DNA from: VRUE01 sp963817945
GTDB lineage: Bacteria; Actinomycetota; Thermoleophilia; Solirubrobacterales; 70-9
Length of the DNA stretch: 64,000 nt
Direction of reading: 5' to 3'
Assembly: GCA_963817945.1 (NCBI GenBank)
Contig: CAWFQH010000001.1
Span: 248,001 to 312,000 of the forward strand
A program made the translations under genes and the position numbers. Under the pieces are notes generated by a model. The model did not search any database. It was not told the DNA's origin and saw nothing but the letters and a program-made list of their open reading frames with translations. Positions 8,135-17,090 of this stretch are shown here, one piece after another (the stretch's first letter is position 1; the number at the start of each line of letters is the position of its first letter).

Positions 8135-9944
8135 TCAGCCCAAGCGCTCTTCGAGCGCCGCCAGCTGCGCCGAGATCTCCTGCGGCAGCCTGTCCCCGAA
8201 CCGGGCCAAGTGCTCCTTGACCTGGGGCAGCTGCTGCCTGAAGAGCTCGGCGTCGACTGAGAGAAGCTCGCGCATCTGCTCCTCGCTCACCTCGGTCCCC
8301 TCGAGATCGATCTCGCCTTCGGCCGGGAGCAGGCCGATTGGTGACTCCACCGTCTCCCCCTCGCCGTTGCAGCGACGGAAGACCCACTCGAGCACGCGGC
8401 TGTTCTCGCCGAACCCGGGCCATATGAACTTGCCCTCCTCGTCTTTGCGGAACCAGTTGACGAGGAAGATCTTCGGCAGCACGGCGCCCTCGCGCTGGCC
8501 GATCTTCAGCCAGTGGGCGAAGTAGTCCGCCATGTTGTAGCCACCGAAGGGCAGCATCGCCATTGGGTCAAAGCGCAGCTGGCCGACCGTGCCGGCGGCA
8601 GCGGCGGTGGTCTCGACCGACATCGTGGCGCCGAGGAAGGTGCCGTGCTCCCAGTCGAAGGCCTCGGAGACGAGCGGTACCGCGGTCGCCCGGCGGCCGC
8701 CGAAGAGGAAGGCGTCGATCGGCACGCCGGCCGGGTCCTCCCACTCCTCGAGCGATGCAGGGGCACTGCGCGGCGGGGGTCGTGAAGCGGGCGTTCGGAT
8801 GGGCGGCCGGGCTCTCGAAGTCAGGTCGCCAGTCCTTGCCGTGCCAGTCGATCGCGTGCGCCGGCGCCTCGCCGGTCATCCCCTCCCACCAGACGTCGCC
8901 GTCATCGGTCTTGGCGCAGTTGGTGAAGATCGTGTTGCGCTCGACCGTCTCCATTGCGTTCGGGTTGGTCTTGTGGCCCGTCCCCGGCGCGACGCCGAAG
9001 AAGCCGGCCTCGGGGTTGACCGCGTAGAGGCGGCCGTCGTCGCCGAACTTCATCCAGGCGATGTCGTCGCCGACCGTCTCCGCTGTCCAGCCCTCGAGAG
9101 TGGGGATCAGCATCGCCAGGTTGGTCTTCCCCGATGCGGACGGGAAGGCCCCGGTCACGTACTTGACCTCGCCTTGTGGCGAAGTCAGCTTGAGGATCAG
9201 CATGTGCTCGGCCATCCAGCCCTCGTCGCGGGCCATCGCCGAAGCGATCCGCAGCGCAAAGCACTTCTTGCCGAGCAGAGCGTTGCCGCCGTAGCCCGAC
9301 CCGAAGGACCAGACCTCGCGCGTCTCCGGGTAGTGGACGATGTATTTGTTCTCGGCGTTGCAGGGCCACGGCACGTCCTCCTGGCCGTCGGCCAGAGGCA
9401 TTCCGACCGAGTGCACGCAGGGGACGAACTCGCCGCTCTCGCCCAGGACGTCGAGCGCGCCCTTGCCCATCCGAGTCATGATCCGCATGTTGGTGGCGAC
9501 GTAGGCCGAGTCGGTCAGCTGGACGCCGATGTGGGCGATCGGCGAACCGAGTGGCCCCATCGAGAAGGGCACCACGTACATCGTGCGCCCTGCCATGCAG
9601 CCTTTGAAGAGCCCGCTCAGCGTCTCCCGCATCTCCGCCGGGTCACACCAGTTGTTGGTCGGGCCGGCGTCCTCCTCGCGCTGCGAGCAGATGAAAGTTC
9701 GGTCCTCGACCCGGGCGACATCGCCCGGGTCGGAGAGGGCGAGGTAGGAGTTCGGCCGCTTGGCGTCAGAGAGCCGCTCGAAGGTACCGGCGTCGATCAG
9801 CCGCTGAGCGAGCTCGTCGTACTCCTCGGCGGAGCCGTCGCACCAGTGGATGGCGTCGGGCTGGGTCAACTCGGCGATCTCCCCGACCCAGTCGAGGAGC
9901 TTTGCATGGGTGGTCGGCGCGTTGGCCGTGCTGATTTGGCTCAT
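8135..9944 (-). pseudogene. pckG: GTP-dependent phosphoenolpyruvate carboxykinase, frame interrupted
   Basis: Oxaloacetate + GTP to PEP + CO2 + GDP, the gluconeogenic entry step. The first frame starts at ATG 9944 (MSQISTANAPTTHAKLLDWV) and contains the GTP-PEPCK signatures GPLGSPIAHIGVQLTDSAYV, FPSASGKTNLAM (P-loop) and VGDDIAWMKFG. The second frame resumes with EEWEDPAGVPIDAFLFGGRR and runs to LAALEERLG. They join by removing one base near 8755-8775 (around the QCPCIA codons), giving about 602 residues, the usual length. The hyper-reactive Cys of the PSACGKTN motif is Ser here (residue 271). The neighbouring GT4 gene has a similar single-base break, so sequencing error must be considered. 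Confidence 0.88.
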
Positions 9945-9954
9945 CCGGGGCACT

Positions 9955-10257
9955 CTACTTACCGGCTTTGAGGTTGGCGAGTTCGATGTCCGCGTCCTCA
10001 TTGAGGATTTTCATCGTCGCCGTTTCCTCTTTGCCGCCGGCAAGGGTGACCGTGCACTCGAAGGTCGCATCGGCTTCAACCTCGACGCCCGAGGGGCAGT
10101 CCACCGCGGTGACTTTTTTGCCCCCGGATTTCTTCAGGTTCTGTTCGATCGCGTCCTCGGTCTTGACGTCGTCGATCACGGTTTCACCGCAACCGACCAC
10201 GAAAAACAGGGCGAGAATCGGCACGACGAGGGTCCCGCAGCGGCCCAGCAAGTTCAT
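9955..10257 (-). CDS. DUF4333-domain lipoprotein
   Basis: 100 residues. The N-terminal hydrophobic segment ends in a lipobox-like FVVGC (Cys near residue 23), so it is probably lipid-anchored outside the membrane. The mature part (VKTEDAIEQNLKKSGG, VDCPSGVEVEADATFECTV) fits DUF4333, a small actinobacterial domain of unknown function with two conserved cysteines that could form a disulfide. It ends 10 bp before the PEP carboxykinase start on the same strand, so read-through transcription is likely, though no functional link is evident. Confidence 0.8.
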   Translation of the reverse strand: MNLLGRCGTLVVPILALFFVVGCGETVIDDVKTEDAIEQNLKKSGGKKVTAVDCPSGVEVEADATFECTVTLAGGKEETATMKILNEDADIELANLKAGK

Positions 10258-10315
10258 CTGTCTCCCTTCTGAACGGATCTCGGCAGTATCCCAAGCCGAC
10301 GGGCGACTTTTCGCC

Positions 10316-12265
10316 TCAGCGATCGAAGATCGGCGAGCGGGGGTTCAAGGACCTGGCCCTGCGGTAGTCCTCGACAGCGGCCTTAGCTCGGCCGCGCTGC
10401 GCTTCGATCCGCGAAAGGACGAGCCAGTTGCGCCAGCTGGTGTCTTCCCGCGCGGTCGCCGCTCGCGCGGCCTCCGAGGCAGGACCGAGCTCGCCCAGCT
10501 GCTCCAGCAGGAGCGCCTGCTGCAGCCGCGGAAGGGCGGAGCCGGGCTGGACGTTCTCGGCGCTCCGCGCCGCCTCGAGGGCACCGTTGAGGTCGCCCTC
10601 GCGAGCATCGGCTTCGCTTTCTCGCAGCAGATTCGTTGCGGCGAGCGGGATCGCGATCGCGGCGATCGCGGCCAAGGCGGCAACGGCAAAGCCAACCCGA
10701 GGCCATGGGCCGAACGGGCGGGCGTCTTCCGAGCGCGTGCCGGCACCGACCAGGACCGAGGCGAGCAGGAGCGTCGCCGCCGCCAGGACCGGGATTTGCC
10801 ACATCCAGTCGACAACCGCCGTCATGAAGAACGCCGCGCAACCGGCAAGCGCCGCCGCGAGGACAGTCCTCTGCACCGGTCCGGCGCGCGAAGCGGTGTG
10901 GGCGCCGCCCACGAAGACCGCCAACACGAATGCGAGCAGCAGCGCGATGCCGACGATGCCGAGCTCGCCAAGGGTTTGCAGATAGAGGGAGTGCGTATCG
11001 CGCACGGTCTCGTCGGTGGTCCCGTTTCGCGCCCACCACAGTTCGAAGGTGCCCGAGCCGGTTCCGTTCAACGGCTTGGTGCGACTCTCGTCGACGGCGG
11101 CGACCCAAAACTCGTACCGGCTCTGGCCGGCGACGCTGCCAAGGCGGCCGGTGCCACCACCTGGGGCGCCCCCCTCCTTGAATTCGTCCCAACCGCCCGC
11201 GGCGCGGCCAGGCGCGTCCAGGGCTACGGCGGCGACCAGCAGGACCACAGCTCCGAAGGCGGCACCCAGCCGAGCCCCGCGAGGGGAGATTCGGGTCCAC
11301 CGGGGCCGCCGCTCGTCGCGCAGAGCGAGCGAGAGCGCCGCCTGGACCAGGCCCACGGCGATGCAAACCGCCAAGGCGATCGCCAGCATCTCGTCCCCCT
11401 GCTGGCGGGCGCTGGCGTTGAGCATGCCGTGCTGAAGCTCGTCGCGCCCGTCGGCCGCCACGATCAGGACGGCGCCGCCGCCGCCCGCGACGAGCAGCGC
11501 CAGCACCTTCGGCAGGCGATCCGCGGCGATCGCGCAGAAGATCGCCAAGGCGATCGCAGCGGCCGCGATGCCGCCACGCGAGAGGGTAAAGAAGATCGTC
11601 AGGACCATCGCCGGCAGGGCGGCCGCGGCGAGCGCGCGGACGGCAATCGAGCGGGCGCTGGTCGCGAGGTGGAGGAGCAGCGGCATCCCGATCGCGACCA
11701 GAGCCGCCAAGCCGTTCCAGTAGTGGAGTGGATAGGAGAGTCGTTCGCGGCTGTCGTCGATGAAGAGGGCGGTCTCATCCGCGTTCGGGAACCAAGCTGG
11801 GTGCAGCCGTGAGAGCAAGGCGGCGCCGGCGACGACGACGATTCCGGCGGCCACTGCCGAGACGATCCGCTGCCCGTGCCCGGGGCCGCGGGCAAGGATG
11901 GCGAGGGCGAAGATGCCCAGGTAACCGACGACCCGGGCGAGGTCGGCGGAAGTTTTGGCGCTGCTCTCGGTCCAGCCGAGGCTGAGCGCGGTCCAAGCGG
12001 CGAACGCGGTCAGGAGGCCGATGGCAACCCAGGCGACCCGGCCCGGCCGGTACCGCGGCAGAGCGCCGATGGCGACGCCCGCGAACGCGATCCACCAGAC
12101 CGCTATGCCGACCCGATCGTGGACGAGGGGGTCGTAGCCGCCACCCTTCAGCCCGAGATAGGTGATCAGCGCAAAGGCCAGCACCCAGACGGCGATCGCC
12201 GCGGGGTCGAGGTTGCCGCCCTGCTGCAGGTTCGGGGCTCGCCGCCGCATCGAGGTCGCCTCCAT
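10316..12265 (-). CDS. O-antigen ligase/polymerase-like membrane protein with TPR-like C-terminus
   Basis: 649 residues, with about twelve hydrophobic segments between residues 20 and 540. The large central loop has the arginine-containing GSVAGQSRYEFWVAAVD and the GTGSGTFELWWAR segment followed by RDTHSLYLQTLGELGI. That is the Wzy_C/O-antigen-ligase pattern (PF04932-like), with the conserved His of the DTHSLYL motif. The last 100 residues (EADAREGDLNGALEAARSAE and onward) look like tetratricopeptide repeats, common in the exopolysaccharide-polymerase branch. It probably polymerises or ligates lipid-linked glycans outside the membrane, consistent with the flanking hydrolases and UDP-sugar dehydrogenase. 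An alternative start is the Met five codons downstream. Confidence 0.82.
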   Translation of the reverse strand: MEATSMRRRAPNLQQGGNLDPAAIAVWVLAFALITYLGLKGGGYDPLVHDRVGIAVWWIAFAGVAIGALPRYRPGRVAWVAIGLLTAFAAWTALSLGWTESSAKTSADLARVVGYLGIFALAILARGPGHGQRIVSAVAAGIVVVAGAALLSRLHPAWFPNADETALFIDDSRERLSYPLHYWNGLAALVAIGMPLLLHLATSARSIAVRALAAAALPAMVLTIFFTLSRGGIAAAAIALAIFCAIAADRLPKVLALLVAGGGGAVLIVAADGRDELQHGMLNASARQQGDEMLAIALAVCIAVGLVQAALSLALRDERRPRWTRISPRGARLGAAFGAVVLLVAAVALDAPGRAAGGWDEFKEGGAPGGGTGRLGSVAGQSRYEFWVAAVDESRTKPLNGTGSGTFELWWARNGTTDETVRDTHSLYLQTLGELGIVGIALLLAFVLAVFVGGAHTASRAGPVQRTVLAAALAGCAAFFMTAVVDWMWQIPVLAAATLLLASVLVGAGTRSEDARPFGPWPRVGFAVAALAAIAAIAIPLAATNLLRESEADAREGDLNGALEAARSAENVQPGSALPRLQQALLLEQLGELGPASEAARAATAREDTSWRNWLVLSRIEAQRGRAKAAVEDYRRARSLNPRSPIFDR

Positions 12266-12348
12266 CGGGTTCTATGCTATGAGCGCGCACCGGACGGGCA
12301 AACCGTGTGCTTTCGCGAAACACACCGTCGATCCGGGCCCCGAACGCA

Positions 12349-12936
12349 ATGAGAAAGCCGAGCACGAGAATTCTCCTTCCGCTGGCGGCGATCTGGGCGC
12401 TTCTCCTGCCGGCAGCCGCCGGCGCCGAATACCTCGTCCCGCCCGGCAACTCGGCAGCCACCCAGTACACCGAGACGGTGCCGACCGCCGGGGGCCAGCG
12501 CAATGCGGAGAAGGATCGCCCCAAGCGCAACGCCTCGCCCAGCGAGGTGCTCGGCGAGAGCAAGGCCAGCCGACTCGACCAGCAGGGCGACGCCGGCCGC
12601 GAAGTGGCGGAATTCACGGCCGAGACGGCTCCGGCGGCAGCGGCGGTGAAAGGGGCGCCGGCCACGAGCGATGACGGCGACAACCGTAAGAAGCCGAAGA
12701 CCAACGAGCCCAAGGACGACGACCCGGCCGCTGTGGGTGCCGCTGCCGGTTCCGGCGGCCCCGGGCAAGGCAGCGCCCCGGCCTCCGACTCGAGCGGGTC
12801 CTCGGGACTCGGTGAGGTCCTGGCGCAGGCGACGGGATGGTCGTCCTCTGAGAGTCTGCTCCTGCTCGTCGTCCTCGGCACGATCGCATGGGCATTTGCA
12901 TTTCTTCGGCGGCAGCGAAATCGGTCGACTGCCTAA
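12349..12936 (+). CDS. Secreted, C-terminally membrane-anchored low-complexity surface protein
   Basis: About 195 residues from the chosen ATG, which places a signal peptide (ILLPLAAIWALLLPAAAGAE) at the N-terminus; a frame-extending start 42 bp upstream is less likely. The mature N-terminus YLVPPGNSAATQYTETVPTA is followed by a disordered Ala/Gly/Ser/Asp-rich region. A single hydrophobic segment (LLLLVVLGTIAWAFAFL) and a short RRQRNR tail end it. There is no LPXTG motif. It is a cell-surface protein of unknown function between the polymerase (divergent) and a secreted hydrolase (22 bp downstream). Confidence 0.7.
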   Translation: MRKPSTRILLPLAAIWALLLPAAAGAEYLVPPGNSAATQYTETVPTAGGQRNAEKDRPKRNASPSEVLGESKASRLDQQGDAGREVAEFTAETAPAAAAVKGAPATSDDGDNRKKPKTNEPKDDDPAAVGAAAGSGGPGQGSAPASDSSGSSGLGEVLAQATGWSSSESLLLLVVLGTIAWAFAFLRRQRNRSTA

Positions 12937-12957
12937 GCGGCGACGCTTCCCTCCGTC

Positions 12958-14514
12958 ATGGCCCAGCCACAGGCAATACTCGCTCGCAGTTCCGCTGCCC
13001 GGCCCTGGCTTGTCGTACTGCTGGCGACCGCGGCGCTGCTGGTCTCCGCGCAACAGACGCAGGCCGCCGGCTCGCAACCGCTCTTCACCGGCGTCACCAA
13101 CATCGGCACCCGCGCTCCCCTCGGCTTCGAACGCACCCGCGCTACCGGCGCCCAGTTCATCCGAATCCCCCTCTACTGGGGCGGGACCGCGCCGGAGAAA
13201 CTGCCGCAGAGCGATAACCCCAGCATCCCGCACTACGCAGACGACCCCGGCGTCCCGCACTACGCGAACTGGATTCCCGAGGATCCCGGCGACCCGCGCT
13301 ACGAGTGGGGCGAGAGCGACGATGACGTCACTCGGGCGGTCGCGGCGGGCCTCACCCCCGTCCTGCAGATCGACGGGGCGCCCGAGTGGGCGCAGCGCTG
13401 CAAGACGCCGCCGGTCGTCGTCCCCGCGATCTGCAATCCGGACCCGGCCGCGTTGCGGGCATTCGCGACCGCGGCCGCTCGCCGCTACAGCGGCAGCACG
13501 CCAGGCCTGCCGTACGTGCGCTACTGGCAGGCGCTCAACGAGCCAAACCTGAGCCTCTTCTTCTTCCCGCAGTACGACACCGCCGGCAACGCCCTCTCGC
13601 CCGATCTGTACCGGCATCTGATCAACGCGTTCTACGCCGGGATCAAGACCGTCAACGAACAGAACGTCGTCATCGCGGCCGGGCTCGGCCCGATCGCCGT
13701 GCCGCCCTGGACGATCGGGCCGATGCAGTTCGCCAGGCAGCTCCTCTGCATGCGCGACGGCCGCCGCCCGAGGCCGACGCCCGGGGATTGCGGGGGCGGG
13801 GTCTCCTTCGACGTCTTCGCGATCCAGCCGTACACGACCGGCGCCCCGACCCGCAAGGGCAAAGTGAACGACGTCCAGCTCGGCGATTTGGGCAAGCTCC
13901 AGTCACTGCTAAAAGCGGCTGACCGCGCCGGCAGGATCAAGAATGGCGACCCTGCCCGGACGCCGCTGTGGATCACCGAGTTCTCCTGGGACACCAAGCC
14001 TCCCGACCCCGGCGGTCTGCCGATGGCAATCGAGAAGCGCTGGACGGCGGAGGCCCTCTACCAGGCCTGGCGCGCGGGCGTCGACCATTTCTTCTGGTAC
14101 AGCCTGCGCGACGACCTGCACGATCCGAGCCGCAAGTACAGCGAAACCCTCCAGTCCGGCCTCTACTTCCGCGGTCCCAGCCTCGAGCAGGACCGTCCGA
14201 AGCCGATCCTGCAGTCCTTCCGCTTCCCCTTCGTCGCTTACCCGCGGCAGGGCAAGCTCGCCTTCTGGGGACGCACGCCGAGCAGCGGGCCGGGCCAGGT
14301 AACGATCCAGCTGCTGCGGGGCGGCCGCTGGCGCGACCGGCTCGTTGTCGAAGCCGACGCCCAGGGGATCTTCCGGGGAGCGATCCGCACCGGGTACGGC
14401 AAGAACCAGAAGGGAAGCGCCCGCGCCCGCGTCGCGCGCTCGGCATCGGTGCCGTTCTCGATGCGGCCCGTCGAAGACTTCCGCCAGCCTCCCTTCGGCG
14501 CCAAAACCGGCTAA
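12958..14514 (+). CDS. Secreted clan-A glycoside hydrolase
   Basis: 518 residues. A signal peptide (WLVVLLATAALLVSAQQTQA) is followed by a TIM-barrel type hydrolase domain: FTGVTNIGTRAPLGFERTRA, IRIPLYWG, YWQALNEPNLS (Glu195, candidate acid/base) and PLWITEFSWDT (Glu341, candidate nucleophile), with a HFFWYSLRDD active-site tryptophan segment. The C-terminal 100 residues form a beta-rich module (LAFWGRTPSSGPGQVTIQLL). The fold resembles GH5/GH39-type enzymes but differs from the tandem pair at 4.2-7.7 kb. It lies 31 bp upstream of the UDP-sugar dehydrogenase, consistent with an exopolysaccharide locus. The substrate is unknown. Confidence 0.8.
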   Translation: MAQPQAILARSSAARPWLVVLLATAALLVSAQQTQAAGSQPLFTGVTNIGTRAPLGFERTRATGAQFIRIPLYWGGTAPEKLPQSDNPSIPHYADDPGVPHYANWIPEDPGDPRYEWGESDDDVTRAVAAGLTPVLQIDGAPEWAQRCKTPPVVVPAICNPDPAALRAFATAAARRYSGSTPGLPYVRYWQALNEPNLSLFFFPQYDTAGNALSPDLYRHLINAFYAGIKTVNEQNVVIAAGLGPIAVPPWTIGPMQFARQLLCMRDGRRPRPTPGDCGGGVSFDVFAIQPYTTGAPTRKGKVNDVQLGDLGKLQSLLKAADRAGRIKNGDPARTPLWITEFSWDTKPPDPGGLPMAIEKRWTAEALYQAWRAGVDHFFWYSLRDDLHDPSRKYSETLQSGLYFRGPSLEQDRPKPILQSFRFPFVAYPRQGKLAFWGRTPSSGPGQVTIQLLRGGRWRDRLVVEADAQGIFRGAIRTGYGKNQKGSARARVARSASVPFSMRPVEDFRQPPFGAKTG

Positions 14515-14545
14515 CCAGGCCAACCGGGTATCTATACTGCCGCCG

Positions 14546-15793
14546 ATGAAGATCGGGATCGTTGGTCTCGGCTACGTCGGGCTCCCCCTGGCGGTCGCCT
14601 TCGCCGAGGCGGGCCACGAGATCGTCGGGCTGGACACCGACACGCGCAAGATCGAGGGACTGAAGGCCGGCCGCAGCCACATCGAGGACGTCCCCGATGA
14701 GGCCTTGGCGCCACTTCGCGATCGGCTCACGGCGACGGCGCGACACGCGGATCTGGCCTCCTGCGAGGCGGTGATCATCTGTGTGCCGACGCCGCTGACC
14801 AGCTCGCGCGAGCCCGACCTCACCTACCTGCTGGAGTCGGCGACGGCGCTCTCGCGGGAGCTGCGCAGCGGACAGCTGGTCGTGCTGGAGTCGACCACCT
14901 ACCCGGGCACGACGCGGGAGCGGCTGCTGCCAATCCTCGAGGAGTCCGGGCTCGCCGCCGGTCGCGACTTCCATCTTGCCTTCTCACCCGAGCGGATCGA
15001 CCCGGGCCGTACCGACTACACCGTCCGCACCACGCCGAAGCTGCTCGGCGGCCTCACCGAGGTCTGCACCGAGCGGGCGAGCGAGCTGTACGGCCAGATC
15101 TGCGACGACGTCGTGGTCCTCAGCACTCCCGAGGCGGCGGAGTTGGCGAAGCTGCTGGAGAACATCTTCCGCTCGGTCAACATCGCCCTCGTCAACGAAC
15201 TGGCGCAGCTCTGCGACCGGCTCGGGATCGACGTCTGGGAGGTGGTCGAGGCGGCCGCGACGAAGCCCTTCGGCTTCATGCGCTTCGACCCCGGGCCCGG
15301 CATGGGGGGCCACTGCCTGCCGGTCGATCCCTTCTACCTCGCCTTCAAGGCGCGCGAGCGCGACTTCTACCCCGAGTTCATCGAGTTGGCCGGCAAGGTC
15401 AACCAGGCGCAGCCGGTCTTCTGCGCCGAAAGGATCCAGCGCGCCCTTAACGACGCCGGCAAGTCGGTGCGAGGCTCGCGCATCCTCCTGCTCGGGGTCA
15501 GCTACAAGGCGGGGATCGGCGACACGCGCGAGTCGCCGGCGTTGAAAATCGTCGACCTCCTGCGCGAGCTGGGCGGCGAGATCTCCTACCACGACCCGCA
15601 CGTGCCGGAACTCTCCGAGCGTGGCCTCAGCTCAACCGATCTCGACGAGGCGTTGGGCGCGGCCGACGTCGCCGCAATCGTCACCGCCCACCCCGAGGTC
15701 GACTACGAGGCAGTGGTCGCGACGGCGCTCCTAATCGTCGACTTCCGTGGCGTCACCCGCAACATCGACGCCGCCAACTTGGTTCGCCTGTAG
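14546..15793 (+). CDS. UDP-glucose/UDP-HexNAc 6-dehydrogenase family
   Basis: 415 residues: Rossmann N-terminus MKIGIVGLGYVGLPLAVAFA, CVPTPLT, LESTTYPGTT, the central FSPERIDPG and FRSVNIALVNELA helix, and the catalytic PGMGGHCLPVDP cysteine loop. It ends with the C-terminal nucleotide-sugar domain (LLLGVSYKAGIGDTRESP). It performs the two-step NAD-dependent oxidation of a UDP-sugar to the uronic acid, a precursor for acidic exopolysaccharide. The GHCLPVDPFYL variant points to the WbpA/WecC/TuaD branch, but the sugar (glucose, GlcNAc or ManNAc) cannot be fixed by eye. The start is the ATG that opens the GxGxxG motif. Confidence 0.9.
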   Translation: MKIGIVGLGYVGLPLAVAFAEAGHEIVGLDTDTRKIEGLKAGRSHIEDVPDEALAPLRDRLTATARHADLASCEAVIICVPTPLTSSREPDLTYLLESATALSRELRSGQLVVLESTTYPGTTRERLLPILEESGLAAGRDFHLAFSPERIDPGRTDYTVRTTPKLLGGLTEVCTERASELYGQICDDVVVLSTPEAAELAKLLENIFRSVNIALVNELAQLCDRLGIDVWEVVEAAATKPFGFMRFDPGPGMGGHCLPVDPFYLAFKARERDFYPEFIELAGKVNQAQPVFCAERIQRALNDAGKSVRGSRILLLGVSYKAGIGDTRESPALKIVDLLRELGGEISYHDPHVPELSERGLSSTDLDEALGAADVAAIVTAHPEVDYEAVVATALLIVDFRGVTRNIDAANLVRL

Positions 15794-15823
15794 CGCCCGG
15801 TCGGATAGGGTTCCGCGCCGCGC

Positions 15824-17041
15824 ATGCGCTTCTACGAGTACGAGGCACGCAAGATCGTCGAGCTGGCGGGGATTCCCGTCACCAAGTACGGCTTCTGCCA
15901 GACCGCCGAGGAGGCACGGAAGGCCGCCGCAGAGATCGGCGGCTCGGTCGTGATCAAGTCACAGGTGCTGAGCGGCGGTCGCATGAAGGCCGGCGGCGTC
16001 AAGTTCGCCGATACGCCCGAGGAGGCCGCAGAGCACGCCGAGGCGATTCTGCAACTAGAAATCAATGGCCACATGCCGCGCGGCGTGCTGGTCGACCCGA
16101 AAGCCGAGGTCAAGCAGGAGTACTACGCCAGCGTCGTCTGGGACGGCACCGCGAAGCAGCCCTTGATGCTGTTCAGCGACATGGGTGGCATCGACATCGA
16201 GGAGGTCGCCGAGCAACACCCCGACCACGTCGGCCGCGGTCACCTCTCCAACCTCTTGCCGATCGCCGACTTCGAGGCGAAGCAGGCCGTCGCCGCGACC
16301 GGCGTAACCGGCAAGCAACTGCAGCGCGCCACTCCGATCCTCGCTCGCCTCGCCCGTCTCTTCCGCGACTACGACATGACCCTGGCCGAGATCAACCCCC
16401 TGGCCGAGCTCACCGACGGCAGCTTCGTCGCCCTCGACGCCCACATGGAGATGGAGAACGAGGCGGTCGGGCGACAGAAAAAGCTGCTGCGAACACAGCT
16501 GGAGATCGCCGAGGACGACACGCGCGAGACCTACGAGCCCTCCGACTTCGAGCGCAACGTGGCGGCGATCGACGCCGCCGACCATCGCGGCGTGATCCAG
16601 GGCAAGGACCATGGCTTCGAGGGCAACCTCGGTCTCGTGATCGGCGCCGGTGGCGGCTCGCTGACCCTGACCGACGCTGTTCGCAGCCAGGGCGGCAAGC
16701 CCGCCAACTACTCGGAGATCGGCGGCAACCCGTCGGTCGCCAAGGCCTGCGGCCTGGCCAAGCAGGTGCTCGAAAAGGACGGCGTCGAGAAGATCGCCGT
16801 GATGATGTCGATCGTCTCCAACACCCGGGTCGACATCGTCGCCCGCGGCGTGATCAAGGCCTGCCTCGAGCTCGGCAAGGACCCGGGCGAGACGATCGCG
16901 ATCTTCCGTATCCCCGGCGCCTGGGAGGAGGAGGGCTTCAAGATCCTCGACAAACATGGGGTCGAGTACTGCGACCGCTCGGTCTCGATGTGGGAGGCGG
17001 CGGGCCGCGCCGTCGCCAAGATCCAGGGGGCGCCGGCATGA
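15824..17041 (+). CDS. ATP-grasp beta subunit of a succinyl-CoA synthetase-type acyl-CoA ligase
   Basis: 405 residues, matching SucC in layout: ATP-grasp domain from MRFYEYEARKIVELAGIPV through IKSQVLSGGRMKAGGVKF, metal-binding AEINPLAELTDG, and the C-terminal CoA-ligase domain (GAGGGSLTLTDAV, KPANYSEIGGNPS). The N-terminus and the GHMPRGVLVDPKAEVKQEYY insert differ from canonical SucC, so the acid could be succinate, malate, citramalate or another. It forms an operon with the alpha subunit (17091) and a ferredoxin (18008). With malyl-CoA lyase in the same window, a malate-CoA ligase role is possible but unproven. Confidence 0.85.
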   Translation: MRFYEYEARKIVELAGIPVTKYGFCQTAEEARKAAAEIGGSVVIKSQVLSGGRMKAGGVKFADTPEEAAEHAEAILQLEINGHMPRGVLVDPKAEVKQEYYASVVWDGTAKQPLMLFSDMGGIDIEEVAEQHPDHVGRGHLSNLLPIADFEAKQAVAATGVTGKQLQRATPILARLARLFRDYDMTLAEINPLAELTDGSFVALDAHMEMENEAVGRQKKLLRTQLEIAEDDTRETYEPSDFERNVAAIDAADHRGVIQGKDHGFEGNLGLVIGAGGGSLTLTDAVRSQGGKPANYSEIGGNPSVAKACGLAKQVLEKDGVEKIAVMMSIVSNTRVDIVARGVIKACLELGKDPGETIAIFRIPGAWEEEGFKILDKHGVEYCDRSVSMWEAAGRAVAKIQGAPA

Positions 17042-17042
17042 C

Positions 17043-17081
17043 TGGCGCGAAACTCGCGCTATGCGCGAGTAAAGCGCCGGG
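17043..17081. repeat. 39-nt palindromic repeat, intergenic copy
   Basis: It fills most of the gap between the ligase subunits. The stem is ACTCGCGC-TAT-GCGCGAGT within outer GGCGC/GCGCC arms. It matches the copy at 60199-60237 at about 32 of 39 positions. It could act as an intercistronic hairpin moderating the ratio of the two subunits. Confidence 0.75.
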
Positions 17082-17090
17082 AGGCGATAG

